DNA of 64,000 bases, taken from positions 1,860,001 through 1,924,000 of the forward strand of contig NZ_CP044231.1 in assembly GCF_008727755.1 (NCBI RefSeq), in the 5' to 3' direction. Both the position numbers and the translations under genes were made by a program. Within the stretch, counting starts at the first letter, position 1; each line of letters opens with the position of its first letter. Shown here piece by piece: positions 26,031 to 34,553 of this stretch. The stretch is from Microbacterium caowuchunii. GTDB lineage: Bacteria; Actinomycetota; Actinomycetes; Actinomycetales; Microbacteriaceae. The notes under the pieces were generated by a model. It did no database searches. It was not told the origin of the DNA and was given only the letters and a program-made list of their open reading frames with translations.

Positions 26031-27296
26031 TCACCGCGCGGGGTGGAGGACGAGGGGTGCGGAGCGCGGCCCGTACTCGAGCCAGTTCATCATCGTCACG
26101 TCGCCCGCGAGAGCGAACGACGCGGTGCGCTGAAGGATCGTCTGGAGGGCGACGAGCAGTTCGAGGCGCCCCATCGTGGCGGCGGGGCATTTGTGTGCGC
26201 CGCGCCCGAAGGCGAGGTGGGAGTTGCCGGCGCGGCGCAGGATGAACGCGTCGGGGTCCTCGAACACCGCCTCGTCGCGGTTGGCGGAGGGGTACACCAG
26301 GGCGATCGGCTCGCCCTCGCGCACCACGCGTCCGTGCACGGCAACGTCGTGCGCGGCGGTGCGGGCGAACACGCGGTACGGCGCGTGCAGGCGCAGGAGC
26401 TCCTCGATCGCGGCGGGAAGGTCCTCGGGACGGCGGCGCATCTGCTCCTGCAGGTCGAGATCCTGCGCGAGGTGCACGAGGCAGCTGCCGAGCGCCGCCT
26501 GCGGTGCCCCCATACCCGCGACGATCATCTGCCGCACCGTGGCGACGGCGGTCTTGCGCGTGATGTGGTTCGCGGGGTCCTGCGCGGCCGCATCCAGGCT
26601 CGCCACCAGATCGCGGCGGGGATCGGGATGCTGTGCCATCCGATCGACGTAGACGCCCTCGGCGATCTCGTACAGCTCGGCGCTGCACTCCCCGATCACC
26701 TCGTCGTCCATGTCCTGGATCGCGAACGCATACCGCACGCCGACCTCGCGGATACGGCGGGTCAGGCTGGAGGGCACGCTGAGGAACGCGGCGAAGCAGT
26801 CCATGACGTACGGCGCCGCGAAATCGCGCACCGCGTCGGGCGCACCGTGTCGTAGCATCCCGTCGACGAGCTCCTCCGCGCTGGCACGGAAGGCGCTCTC
26901 GTGCTCACGCACGACGCTGCGACGGAGTACCGGATCGATCGCGTCCCGATAGGCGGTGTGCTCGGGCGGGTCGAAGTGCAGGGGCGGGCGGCGTGCGCTG
27001 CGCGGCACGTGCGGCACGACGTTCTGGACCGACGTGATGAAGGTGTCGTGGTCCTGCGTGATGCGGACGACGTCGTCGTAGGTGGTGGCGGCCCAGAATC
27101 CCCCGAACTCCTCGCTCCAGGGGAACGGATTCTCCGCCCGGAGGCCGGCGTAGTCGGCGTGCGCGCTGCCGAAGTCCTCCTCCCGTGCGGGGGCCCATTC
27201 CGAACCGCGCTCCGCCCGCGTGCGGCTGTCGACTCCGGCAGCACCGGCAGCACCAGCACCGGCACCGACCCCGTGCGGGAAGGGACATCCGGTCAT
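26031..27296 (-). CDS. Cytochrome P450 with atypical I-helix
   Basis: 421 residues, soluble bacterial type. Heme-binding motif LAFGRGAHKCPA with Cys370 as thiolate ligand; K-helix ExxR at 299-302 (ELLR). The I-helix segment reads IVAGMGAPQAALG (258-270) where most P450s have AGxDT or AGxET; the acid-alcohol pair used for O2 protonation is missing. N-terminus is Gly/Ala-rich. No ferredoxin or reductase gene is adjacent. The ATG begins 1 bp after the stop of the PhnE-like permease, so it is translated with the transporter. Substrate unknown. Confidence 0.93.
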   Translation of the reverse strand: MTGCPFPHGVGAGAGAAGAAGVDSRTRAERGSEWAPAREEDFGSAHADYAGLRAENPFPWSEEFGGFWAATTYDDVVRITQDHDTFITSVQNVVPHVPRSARRPPLHFDPPEHTAYRDAIDPVLRRSVVREHESAFRASAEELVDGMLRHGAPDAVRDFAAPYVMDCFAAFLSVPSSLTRRIREVGVRYAFAIQDMDDEVIGECSAELYEIAEGVYVDRMAQHPDPRRDLVASLDAAAQDPANHITRKTAVATVRQMIVAGMGAPQAALGSCLVHLAQDLDLQEQMRRRPEDLPAAIEELLRLHAPYRVFARTAAHDVAVHGRVVREGEPIALVYPSANRDEAVFEDPDAFILRRAGNSHLAFGRGAHKCPAATMGRLELLVALQTILQRTASFALAGDVTMMNWLEYGPRSAPLVLHPAR

Positions 27297-27297
27297 G

Positions 27298-28935
27298 TCA
27301 GATCACCTTCTTCCTCGCCCATCGGGCGACTGATTCGAGGGCCACGACGACGACGATGAGGCACACCAGGATGCCGGCCGTGGTCTGGTAGTCCAGGCTC
27401 GCCACGGACTCGTCCAGAAGGAACCCGATCCCGCCCGCGCCGACGATGCCGAGCACCGCCGACTCGCGCAGGGCGAGGTCGGAGGTGAAGAGGCTGTTGC
27501 CGATGAAGCTCGGGACGAACTGCGGCCAGACACCGCTCACGAACACCTGCAGACGGCTGGCGCCGGTGGCCTCCAGGGCGCGCAGGGGCGCGGGGTCGAC
27601 CTTCTGAAGCGCGTCGGTGAAGAACTTCGCCGCCAGTGCCGTGCACGAGATCGCCAACGCGAGGAATCCGGCGAAGGGACCGAGACCGAGGGCTGCGACG
27701 AACACGAGGGCGTAGATGATGTCCGGCACGCCCCGCACCAGCACCACCACCCCGCGGAGCAGCAGCGAGAGGGGTTCGAAGCGGATGAGGAGGTTGGTCG
27801 AGAGCACCGCGATGACCAGCCCCAGCACGCCCCCGAACGTCGTGGCGGTGAGCGCCATGATGACGCTTTCGAAGATGCCGGCGAGCACGTCGGTCGTGAT
27901 GATCGGCGGGACGAAGCCACTGAGGAGCGCCAGCGTGTTCTCCCACGCACGGCCGAGCCGGGCCGGGTTGAACGCGAGCTGGGTGAGGGAGAAGACGAAC
28001 AGCGCGAGCGCGACGAGCGCGCCGGTCGACCGCAGGATGCGGGCGCGGTTCCATCCCGCGGTGGCCGCGTCGCGGCCCCGGCCGTACAGTTCCGCAGTGG
28101 TGCCCGTGTCGGCATGCTCGGCGACCGTCCGCTGGACGAGATAGGACACGATCTCGAGAACCAGCAGCATCCCCACGATCACGAGGATGATGCCCGCCGC
28201 ACGCCGGTAGTTGAGCGAGCCGATCGCCGTCTGCAACGCCACGCCGATGCCGCCCGCGCCGACGAGCCCGAGCACCGCGGAAGCGCGGATGTTGATGTCG
28301 AGGCGGTAGAGCACGAGGGAGGTGACCGACGGGAGGGCCCGGCTGAAGGTGGTCGCCACGAAGTTCTGAAGGCGCCCGGCCCCCACCGCTGCGATCGCCT
28401 CACGGGGCGCGGGTTCCTGCTCCTCGAAGACGTCGGCCATCATCTTGCCGATCATGCCGACCGAGTGCACCGCGATCGCGAGGCCGCCGGCAAGGGGCCC
28501 GAGCCCGAAGATGCGCACGAAGATCAGCGCGAACACGAGGGAGGGAATCGCGCGGGTCACGACGATGATGAACTGCGCCGCCCACTGCACGGGCTTCGGG
28601 CCCGTGAACGTGCGCGCCGCGGCCGCGGCGAGGAACACGGAGGCGATCGTGGCGAGCCCGGTGCCCGCGATCGCGATCCACAGCGTTTCCAGCGCTCCGC
28701 TGAGCAGGCCCGGCACGTTGCCGCTCTCGGGCGGCAGCATCCGTTCGAGCAGACGCGCGATGTCGCCGAATCCGGCCGCGACGGCCTCCGGACGGATGTC
28801 GATCCACCAGATCCCGAACGCGGTGACGGCGAGATATGCGAGCGGGATGGCCCAGGTAGTGAGGCGTCGCGCGGGTCTGGTGAGCCCTCGCTCCGGACGC
28901 CCGGCGCGAGGCGGACGGTCGAGCGTCTGCGTCAT
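27298..28935 (-). CDS. phnE: Fused double permease of a phosphonate-type ABC transporter
   Basis: 545 residues made of two PhnE-like permease domains in one chain (about 20-270 and 300-545). Each has the inner-membrane EAA-type loop followed by SAVLGLVGAGGIGVALQ or SAVLGIVGAGGIGFLLD. Most systems use two copies of one PhnE or two separate genes; here they are fused. Forms the channel with PhnC and PhnD. ATG overlaps the phnC stop by 4 bp (ATGA). Confidence 0.92.
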   Translation of the reverse strand: MTQTLDRPPRAGRPERGLTRPARRLTTWAIPLAYLAVTAFGIWWIDIRPEAVAAGFGDIARLLERMLPPESGNVPGLLSGALETLWIAIAGTGLATIASVFLAAAAARTFTGPKPVQWAAQFIIVVTRAIPSLVFALIFVRIFGLGPLAGGLAIAVHSVGMIGKMMADVFEEQEPAPREAIAAVGAGRLQNFVATTFSRALPSVTSLVLYRLDINIRASAVLGLVGAGGIGVALQTAIGSLNYRRAAGIILVIVGMLLVLEIVSYLVQRTVAEHADTGTTAELYGRGRDAATAGWNRARILRSTGALVALALFVFSLTQLAFNPARLGRAWENTLALLSGFVPPIITTDVLAGIFESVIMALTATTFGGVLGLVIAVLSTNLLIRFEPLSLLLRGVVVLVRGVPDIIYALVFVAALGLGPFAGFLALAISCTALAAKFFTDALQKVDPAPLRALEATGASRLQVFVSGVWPQFVPSFIGNSLFTSDLALRESAVLGIVGAGGIGFLLDESVASLDYQTTAGILVCLIVVVVALESVARWARKKVI

Positions 28936-29735
28936 GTGCCGGAGGCCTCTACGGCGCGGTACACGGCGCGCAACTGGTCCTCCGTCGTCTCGCTCGTGGG
29001 TGCGTCGAGGATGACGGCTCCGTCGCGGACGGCCACGATGCGATCGCTCACCTGCAGTGCGAGGTCGACCTGGTGGAGGGAGCAGATGACGGTGAAGCCG
29101 TCTTCTGCGCTGAGCTCGCGCAACATCGCCAGCACCGACACGCTCGCCGTGGGATCGAGTGAGGCGACCGGCTCGTCGGCGAGGACGATCTCGGCCTCCT
29201 GCAGGAGAGTGCGGGCGATGGCCACGCGTTGCTGCTGACCGCCGGAGAGCGTGTCGCAGCGCTGGAACCGCTCGTCCGCCAGGCCGACGCGCTCCAGCTG
29301 CTCCGCGGCGCGTTCGCGCAGGGCTCGGGGATAGCTCCCGACGCCGTACCGCGGCATCCGGAGGGCTCCGAGCGCCCCCATCAGGACGTTCTCGAGCGCG
29401 CTCAGGCGGCCCACGAGACCGAACTGCTGGAAGATGAACCCCACGCGCGAACGGAGGCGCTGGAGTTCACGGCGCCGGCATGCGGCCGGGTCCGTCCCGA
29501 GGACGGTGACCGAGCCGCTCGTTGGCCGATGGCTGCCGTTGATCAGGCGCAGGAGGGTGGATTTACCCGCCCCCGAGCGTCCCACCAGGGCGACGAACTG
29601 CCCCGGTGAGACCTCGAGGTCGATGTCGTGCAGCACCGTCTTGGCACCGAAGCTCTTGCTCAGGCCCCGGATGCTGAGGCTCGGAGCGGAAAGCTGTGAT
29701 GCCGTCGCCGGAGCGCCGGAGTGCGTCGTGGACAC
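28932..29735 (-). CDS. phnC: Phosphonate-type ABC transporter ATP-binding protein
   Basis: 267 residues. Walker A GRSGAGKST, Q-loop FIFQQFGLVGRLSALENVLMG, signature LSGGQQQRVAIA, Walker B IVLADEPVASLDP. The LSALENVL and FGLVGRL wording is typical of PhnC. Cytoplasmic ATPase driving the fused permease. GTG start at 29735, 18 bp after phnD, with GAGAGAAG upstream. Confidence 0.94.
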   Translation of the reverse strand: MSTTHSGAPATASQLSAPSLSIRGLSKSFGAKTVLHDIDLEVSPGQFVALVGRSGAGKSTLLRLINGSHRPTSGSVTVLGTDPAACRRRELQRLRSRVGFIFQQFGLVGRLSALENVLMGALGALRMPRYGVGSYPRALRERAAEQLERVGLADERFQRCDTLSGGQQQRVAIARTLLQEAEIVLADEPVASLDPTASVSVLAMLRELSAEDGFTVICSLHQVDLALQVSDRIVAVRDGAVILDAPTSETTEDQLRAVYRAVEASGT

Positions 29736-29753
29736 GATGCTGCTTCTCTCGGG

Positions 29754-30740
29754 TCAGTCGTTGCGGCAGACCTCGGCCTGCGTGGTGTCGCAGATCGTGC
29801 GGATGGAGTCGTAGTCACCGTCGGTCGCGGGTTCGAACGCGAACGCTCCGGTGCCACCCCACTCGCACGCCATCGTCCCGGTGTACTCGTCCCCCCACGT
29901 GCTGGGAGATTCGCGCTGCGCGTCGTCGCACAGACCGGCCTCGGCGGCGGTCACGGCGTCGTAGCCGAGCACCGCTTCGATGATCTTCTCCTTGAGGTCG
30001 TCGCTCAGCCAGTTGCCGATGACCAGCGGCGTGCCCGGGATGTCGGGCGAGGTCCACACGGTAGCGGTGTCCCCTTCGGCGATCACGCCCCGCGCGGGCA
30101 GGAGGTCGGTGATGAAGGTGCCCGCGACGAAGGCGACCTCGCAGTCGCCGGCGAGCATCTGAGTGACCGCGACGTCGTGCTTACCCGCGAATATCGGGGT
30201 GATGTCGTTCTCGGGGTCGATCCCCGCCTCGAGAAGGCCGGCCGCGGCGGCGAGGTATCCGGTCGTGGAGGCCGGGTCGGTGAAGCACACCGTCCGGCCG
30301 GCGACGTCGTCGATCGAGGCGATGTCGGAGCCCCCGGCGACGACACCGTACGACTGCACGGCGCCGGAGCCCGGCTTGGGCGTGAGCTGGTCCATCGCGA
30401 CCGGGGTGATGTCGGCCACGTCGGTGGCGAGGTAGTAGGAGAAGGCCCCGTACACCGCGATGTCGACGCGTTCGGCGGCTTGGGCTTCGATGACACCGGC
30501 GTTGCTGCTGACGGCTTCGATGCGGGTGGGGATCCCGGTCCCCTCTTCGATCGCCGCCACGAGAGGCATGAACGACGCCTCGAGCGCCTTGCTGTTATCG
30601 GTCGGGACGACGGCGAAGACGAGCTCTTCGGGAGCGTCTGCCGTCGGGGCCGCCTCCGGCCGCGCGTTGGGACTGCTTCCGCATCCGGCCAAGACGAGGC
30701 CGAGGACGGCGAGGGACACGACGATCGGAGTTTTGCGCAT
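29754..30740 (-). CDS. phnD: Phosphonate-type substrate-binding lipoprotein
   Basis: 328 residues. Lipobox LVLAGC (signal MRKTPIVVSLAVLGLVLAG), then a PhnD-like binding protein: LVFAVVPTDNSKALEASFMPLVAAIEE, SSNAGVIEAQAAERVDIAVYGAFSYYLA, DPASTTGYLAAAAGLLEAG. Related proteins bind phosphonates, phosphite or phosphate; some bind other small anions. The ATG at 30740 gives a proper signal peptide; longer readings do not. First gene of the operon. Ligand not deducible. Confidence 0.92.
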   Translation of the reverse strand: MRKTPIVVSLAVLGLVLAGCGSSPNARPEAAPTADAPEELVFAVVPTDNSKALEASFMPLVAAIEEGTGIPTRIEAVSSNAGVIEAQAAERVDIAVYGAFSYYLATDVADITPVAMDQLTPKPGSGAVQSYGVVAGGSDIASIDDVAGRTVCFTDPASTTGYLAAAAGLLEAGIDPENDITPIFAGKHDVAVTQMLAGDCEVAFVAGTFITDLLPARGVIAEGDTATVWTSPDIPGTPLVIGNWLSDDLKEKIIEAVLGYDAVTAAEAGLCDDAQRESPSTWGDEYTGTMACEWGGTGAFAFEPATDGDYDSIRTICDTTQAEVCRND

Positions 30741-30869
30741 CGTTGAGCACTTTCTGGGTTGGACCGCTGGGGCGAGACGTCGATCAGGCGGCAACTCCGT
30801 GTTCGACCGAACGGGAATGTGTGGCCTATTGCTCACCATTGAGGCGAGACCACCCTGCCGCTTGCCGAG

Positions 30870-30898
30870 AGTTCACCACTGCTGCGTGAGAATGTCAA
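30870..30898 (-). promoter_or_regulatory. Candidate promoter of the phnD operon
   Basis: On the minus strand a perfect -35 TTGACA (30898-30893) is followed after 17 bp by TGAACT (30875-30870), a weak -10. It would give a leader of about 125 nt before phnD. The surrounding DNA is AT-richer than average. No clear Pho box (tandem 11-bp GTTCAYC units) was found. Confidence 0.4.
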
Positions 30899-30993
30899 TC
30901 AATATGACGTTCGCGTCACGAGTTCCCGCGTGTCCGCCGATCGCTCACCGCGGCGCCGGTGAACGATTCGGGTGCACTCATAGGGTGGGGATC

Positions 30994-31371
30994 GTGACTG
31001 ATCTGATCGCATCGGCGTGGGAGGGTGAGACATCGCTGCTCACCGCGCAGACACGGACCGATGCCGTGCACCTCGACCGGTTGCTCGCCGCCGACTTCCG
31101 GGAGATCGGGCAATCCGGCCGCCCCTGGACCAGGGCGGACATCATCGCGGCGCTCCTGGAGAGTGACGACGAGGTTCTCGGGGCCACCCTCAGCGACTGT
31201 GACGGACGCGTCATCGGACCAGACACCGTCCTTCTCACGTACCGCCTCGAGTCCAGGGGGCGGACGAGCCGCCGGTCCTCGCTCTGGCGCCGGGAACGCG
31301 GGACGATGCGCTGCTTCTTCCACCAGGGCACGCCGGTGCCTGCGCGGACTCCTCCCGCAGCGCCCGCCTAG
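30994..31371 (+). CDS. DUF4440/NTF2-like small protein
   Basis: 125 residues. LTAQTRTDAVHLDRLLAADFREIGQSGRPWTRADIIAALLES and TVLLTYRLESRG ... SSLWRRERGTMRCFFHQGTP show the cone-shaped NTF2/DUF4440 fold. No specific enzyme activity can be assigned. GTG start at 30994 (GTG at 30985 also possible), with AGGGTGGGG upstream. Its stop overlaps the convergent ASCH gene by 4 bp. Confidence 0.85.
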   Translation: MTDLIASAWEGETSLLTAQTRTDAVHLDRLLAADFREIGQSGRPWTRADIIAALLESDDEVLGATLSDCDGRVIGPDTVLLTYRLESRGRTSRRSSLWRRERGTMRCFFHQGTPVPARTPPAAPA

Positions 31372-31829
31372 GGGTACAGCAGGCGGAACCGCTCGCACAC
31401 GACCGGCATGTCGGGCGCGAAACCACGGGGGTTCTCGGAATGCAGTCGCCAGTACCGTTCGTGCACCTCGCGCCAGGAGGCGAGGCTGCGGTCGCCCTCC
31501 CCCTCGGCGTGCGCATGCTCCTCGTCCACCTCGCCTAAGGGCACGATGCGGATGCGCGTCGTTTCGATCACGGCGCGCGGAGCGCCCGTGCCGTCCAGGA
31601 TGATGCTGAGCTCACCCTCCTCGGGCAGCGGTTCTCCGCTGTGCTCGTAGTCCCAGAGGGAGGAGGCCGTACCGGTCTTCACGCCCGCGAGAACCAATGC
31701 GAGCAGCTCGTCCGCGTGCGCCGGGGTGGCCCCGAAGGCCCACGAGGCCGGCATCGCATCCGGCAGGTCGGGCGACTCCGATCGACGGAGGCGCCAGAAC
31801 TCGACGAGGGGCTGCTGATCAGGCGCCAT
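31368..31829 (-). CDS. ASCH-domain protein
   Basis: 153 residues. The ASCH signature appears as LALVLAGVKTGTASSLWDYEHSGEPLPEEGE followed by ILDGTGAPRAVIETTRIRIVPLGEVDEEHAHAEGEGDRS and WREVHERYW. ASCH is a PUA-like RNA-binding fold; some members are amidohydrolases of modified cytidines (YqfB). Which role applies is unknown. 3 bp downstream of the NYN gene, so probably co-transcribed with it. Confidence 0.9.
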   Translation of the reverse strand: MAPDQQPLVEFWRLRRSESPDLPDAMPASWAFGATPAHADELLALVLAGVKTGTASSLWDYEHSGEPLPEEGELSIILDGTGAPRAVIETTRIRIVPLGEVDEEHAHAEGEGDRSLASWREVHERYWRLHSENPRGFAPDMPVVCERFRLLYP

Positions 31830-31832
31830 GGC

Positions 31833-32393
31833 TCAGCCCAGGAACGCCAGCGGGTCGAACTCCTCGATCGGGATGACCCGGATGCGGGGCAGCGGCGCGT
31901 CGAACGCCCGCGCGTCGTATTCGAGGTCGAAGAACGTGATCCCCGGCAGGGTGGCGTAGGTGGTGTTGCGGAACTCTCCGAACGCGAGCACACCCACCTG
32001 GCGGCGGCCGTCGAGGAGCGGTTCGATGTCCTCGACGAAGTCCCCGTCGTGGCTGACGAGCACCACGTCGTCCTCGCGCTCGCGCAGCGCCTGGAGGGTG
32101 CGCTGGATGGCGATGTCGACCACCTTGGCGTCGGCGGGTCCGGACAGCAGCACGGGTTCGTACCCCAGGGCTTTCAGCGCCTGGACGAACGTCATGGGCA
32201 GGTTGGTGGTCGCGTTCAGGAAGAACAGGCCCCTCGCGGTCTGATCCCAGGTGCGCTCCACGAAGCTGAGGATCCGGTCCCACCGCGGCCGCTCGTCGGG
32301 CTGGGGGCGGCGACCGAGGATGGAGCCACCCAGCGTCGCGTCGATGTTCTCCCCGTCGACGAGGACCCAGGTGTTCCGGCTGTTGGCGTGCAT
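31833..32393 (-). CDS. NYN-domain protein (PIN-like RNase fold)
   Basis: 186 residues. NYN core: WVLVDGENIDATLGGSILGR with the first catalytic acid, ADAKVVDIAIQRTLQAL with the second, and VVLVSHDGDFVEDIEPLL with the third pair. These acidic residues form the Mg-dependent nuclease site in LabA/NYN proteins. ATG at 32393 with GGAAGG upstream. Paired with an ASCH-domain gene, which suggests RNA metabolism (inference). Confidence 0.9.
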   Translation of the reverse strand: MHANSRNTWVLVDGENIDATLGGSILGRRPQPDERPRWDRILSFVERTWDQTARGLFFLNATTNLPMTFVQALKALGYEPVLLSGPADAKVVDIAIQRTLQALREREDDVVLVSHDGDFVEDIEPLLDGRRQVGVLAFGEFRNTTYATLPGITFFDLEYDARAFDAPLPRIRVIPIEEFDPLAFLG

Positions 32394-32529
32394 GCGACGA
32401 CCTTCCTGCGCGATGCGCGCTCGCGACCGATCCTACGGGGCGTGCCGACCCACGCCGGTGCCGCCCGGCCCTGGCGGACGCCGCCCGACCCGCCTACGCT
32501 GCGGAGCAATCCGCCGGAGAGGAGACCCC

Positions 32530-32901
32530 GTGCGCAGGACGCCGCATCCGATCCAGGTCCGCCGGGTCTACGACGAGCCGCGGCGATCGGACGGCTCCCG
32601 GGTCCTCGTGGACCGGCTCTGGCCCCGTGGCGTGAGCCGCGAGCGAGCGCACCTCGATGAATGGCTGAAGCAGGTCGCCCCGTCCCCCGAACTGCGCACC
32701 TGGTACGGCCACGTTCCCGAGCGCTTCGAGGAGTTCACCGCGCGCTATCGCCGGGAACTCGACGACCCGCAGTCGGCCGAGGCGCTCCAGCACCTCCGCG
32801 AGCTGGCGTCCGCAGGTCCGCTCACCCTGTTGACGGCCACGAAGGACCCCGCGATCAGCGAAGCGGCGGTCCTGGCGCGGATCCTGCGCGGGCACGGATA
32901 G
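32530..32901 (+). CDS. DUF488 family protein (YeaO-like)
   Basis: 123 residues. VRRVYDEPRRSDGSRVLVDRLWPRGVSRERAHLDEWLKQVAPS and WYGHVPERFEEFTARYRREL are typical of the short DUF488/YeaO family, whose function is not settled. GTG start at 32530 preceded by GGAGAGGAG. Divergent from the NYN gene. Confidence 0.92.
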   Translation: MRRTPHPIQVRRVYDEPRRSDGSRVLVDRLWPRGVSRERAHLDEWLKQVAPSPELRTWYGHVPERFEEFTARYRRELDDPQSAEALQHLRELASAGPLTLLTATKDPAISEAAVLARILRGHG

Positions 32902-33000
32902 CGCGGCCGGAGACATCGGCACTGTCAAGCCCCCTTCCTGCACCCCCGCGGGCGGCCTACCGTCGACCGCATCACCCGATGCGGAGGGAGATGAGCCGGA

Positions 33001-33414
33001 ATGACCGTCGCGCGAGACGTCATGACACCTGCACCGCGCTGCGTGGGAGAGCACCAGACGCTGATCGAGGCTGCGCGTCTCCTGGCCACGCTGGATGTCG
33101 GTGCACTGCCGATCTGCGGTGACGACAAGCGCCTGAAAGGCATCCTGACCGACCGCGACATCGTCGTGAAGTGCCTCGCCGAGGGAGGCGACCCCGCCCT
33201 CACCACCGCGGGCCAGCTCGCTCAGCGCACGCTCATCACGATCAAGGCGGACGACGACGTCCGGAAGGCACTGAAGACGATGAAGGCGTATCACGTGCGG
33301 CGCCTACCCGTCATCGAGGGGCACGACCTCGTGGGCATCGTGACGCAGGCCGATCTCGCCCGCTCCCTCGCCCCCGAGGACACCGGCGAGGCGGTCGGCG
33401 AGATCTCCGCCTGA
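33001..33414 (+). CDS. Tandem CBS-domain protein
   Basis: 137 residues made of two CBS motifs: VARDVMTPAPRCVGEHQTLIEAARLLATLDVGALPICGDD and AQRTLITIKADDDVRKALKTMKAYHVRRLPVIEGHDLVGIVTQADL. CBS pairs bind adenine nucleotides and act as energy sensors. ATG with GGAGGGAG upstream; a 7-bp hairpin (CCGCATC/GATGCGG) lies just before the ribosome site. Partner unknown. Confidence 0.93.
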   Translation: MTVARDVMTPAPRCVGEHQTLIEAARLLATLDVGALPICGDDKRLKGILTDRDIVVKCLAEGGDPALTTAGQLAQRTLITIKADDDVRKALKTMKAYHVRRLPVIEGHDLVGIVTQADLARSLAPEDTGEAVGEISA

Positions 33415-33426
33415 GCGCCGGGCTCG

Positions 33427-34329
33427 TCACCCGTCGAGCATCCTCACCATGACGTCCCGGATGCGGGCGGCATCCGCTGCACTGCGCAGCCGCCGGAAGG
33501 GGCGCCGTTCGGTGGGCGGCCCGCTGATCCCGAGCAGGCCGGACGGGCCGAAGAACGCGCCCGTCGGAGCATCCGTGGTCAGCGCCAGGAGCGCCGGGCC
33601 GGCCGCATCGGCGGGACTGTTGCCGAGCCGTGCGATGGCGGGGTCCCGGATACCGGCCGGCACCCGGTCGCGGATGCGCGGGGCGATCTCGGTCCCCGGC
33701 GAGACACCGGGGTGGCAGACGGCGACACGCACCCCCGACGATGCGGTGCGCCGCGCGAGTTCGAAGCCCCAGAGACCCAGAGCCAGCTTCGATGCGCTGT
33801 AGGCGCGGAAGGCGGTGTACCCGCGGGTGCTCTGCAGGTCGTCCCAGCGGAGCCGTCCCACCGCGGCGGCGATGCTGCACTGCACCGCGACCCGACTGCC
33901 CTCGCGCAGGAGGGGCGCGGCTGCGCGCAGGAGCGCCACATGCCCGAGGACGTTCGTCTGGAAATGCAGCTCGAACCCGTCCTCGCTCACGTGTCGGCGC
34001 GGGTCGCCCAGGAGCACCATCCCCGCATTCAGGACGACGAGGTCGAGCGGTCGCGCCTCGGCGACCAGACCGGCCGCGAGGCTCCTGACGGATGACAGGC
34101 GGGCGAGGTCGAGGTCCCGCAGGACGAGACGGGCGCGCGGGACGGTGCGGCGGATGCGCTCCATCGCCCGCTCGCCCTTCACCCGGTTGCGCACCGGCAT
34201 GAGCACCTCGGCACCCGCTCCGGCCAGCGCCCGGGCGATCTCGAGCCCCACCCCGTCGCTCGCACCCGTGACGAGTGCGGTGCGCCCGCTCAGATCGGGC
34301 AGCGGCGTGGGTTCGCGACGTCGTGGCAT
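33427..34329 (-). CDS. Short-chain dehydrogenase/reductase
   Basis: 300 residues. Cofactor motif TGASDGVGLEIA (TGxxxGxG), NAG motif LNAGMVLLG and active-site AYSASKLALGLWGFEL with Tyr-x3-Lys. The family of retinol-dehydrogenase-like SDRs fits best; substrate unknown. The ATG at 34329 has GGAGGGGG at 5-12 bases upstream; an ATG at 34356 is less well placed. Convergent with the CBS gene. Confidence 0.92.
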   Translation of the reverse strand: MPRRREPTPLPDLSGRTALVTGASDGVGLEIARALAGAGAEVLMPVRNRVKGERAMERIRRTVPRARLVLRDLDLARLSSVRSLAAGLVAEARPLDLVVLNAGMVLLGDPRRHVSEDGFELHFQTNVLGHVALLRAAAPLLREGSRVAVQCSIAAAVGRLRWDDLQSTRGYTAFRAYSASKLALGLWGFELARRTASSGVRVAVCHPGVSPGTEIAPRIRDRVPAGIRDPAIARLGNSPADAAGPALLALTTDAPTGAFFGPSGLLGISGPPTERRPFRRLRSAADAARIRDVMVRMLDG

Positions 34330-34553
34330 GTGTCCCCCTCCGGGGCATCCTCCCATCAGTTCCGCCCGACCCCGTGCGTAATCGGGCGGACAGGCGTACC
34401 CTCGTGCCTGCGTGACCCAGAAGCGCCCGTCGGCGTGAGGGGGTCGTGGGTGCATTCTGCACCGACGTGAGGTCGAAGCCTTCTGTTCCCTCTATCGCCC
34501 CCGTCTTGACCCGACCCCGACGGGCGTTTCTGTCACCGCCGGCGCCCACCCGT

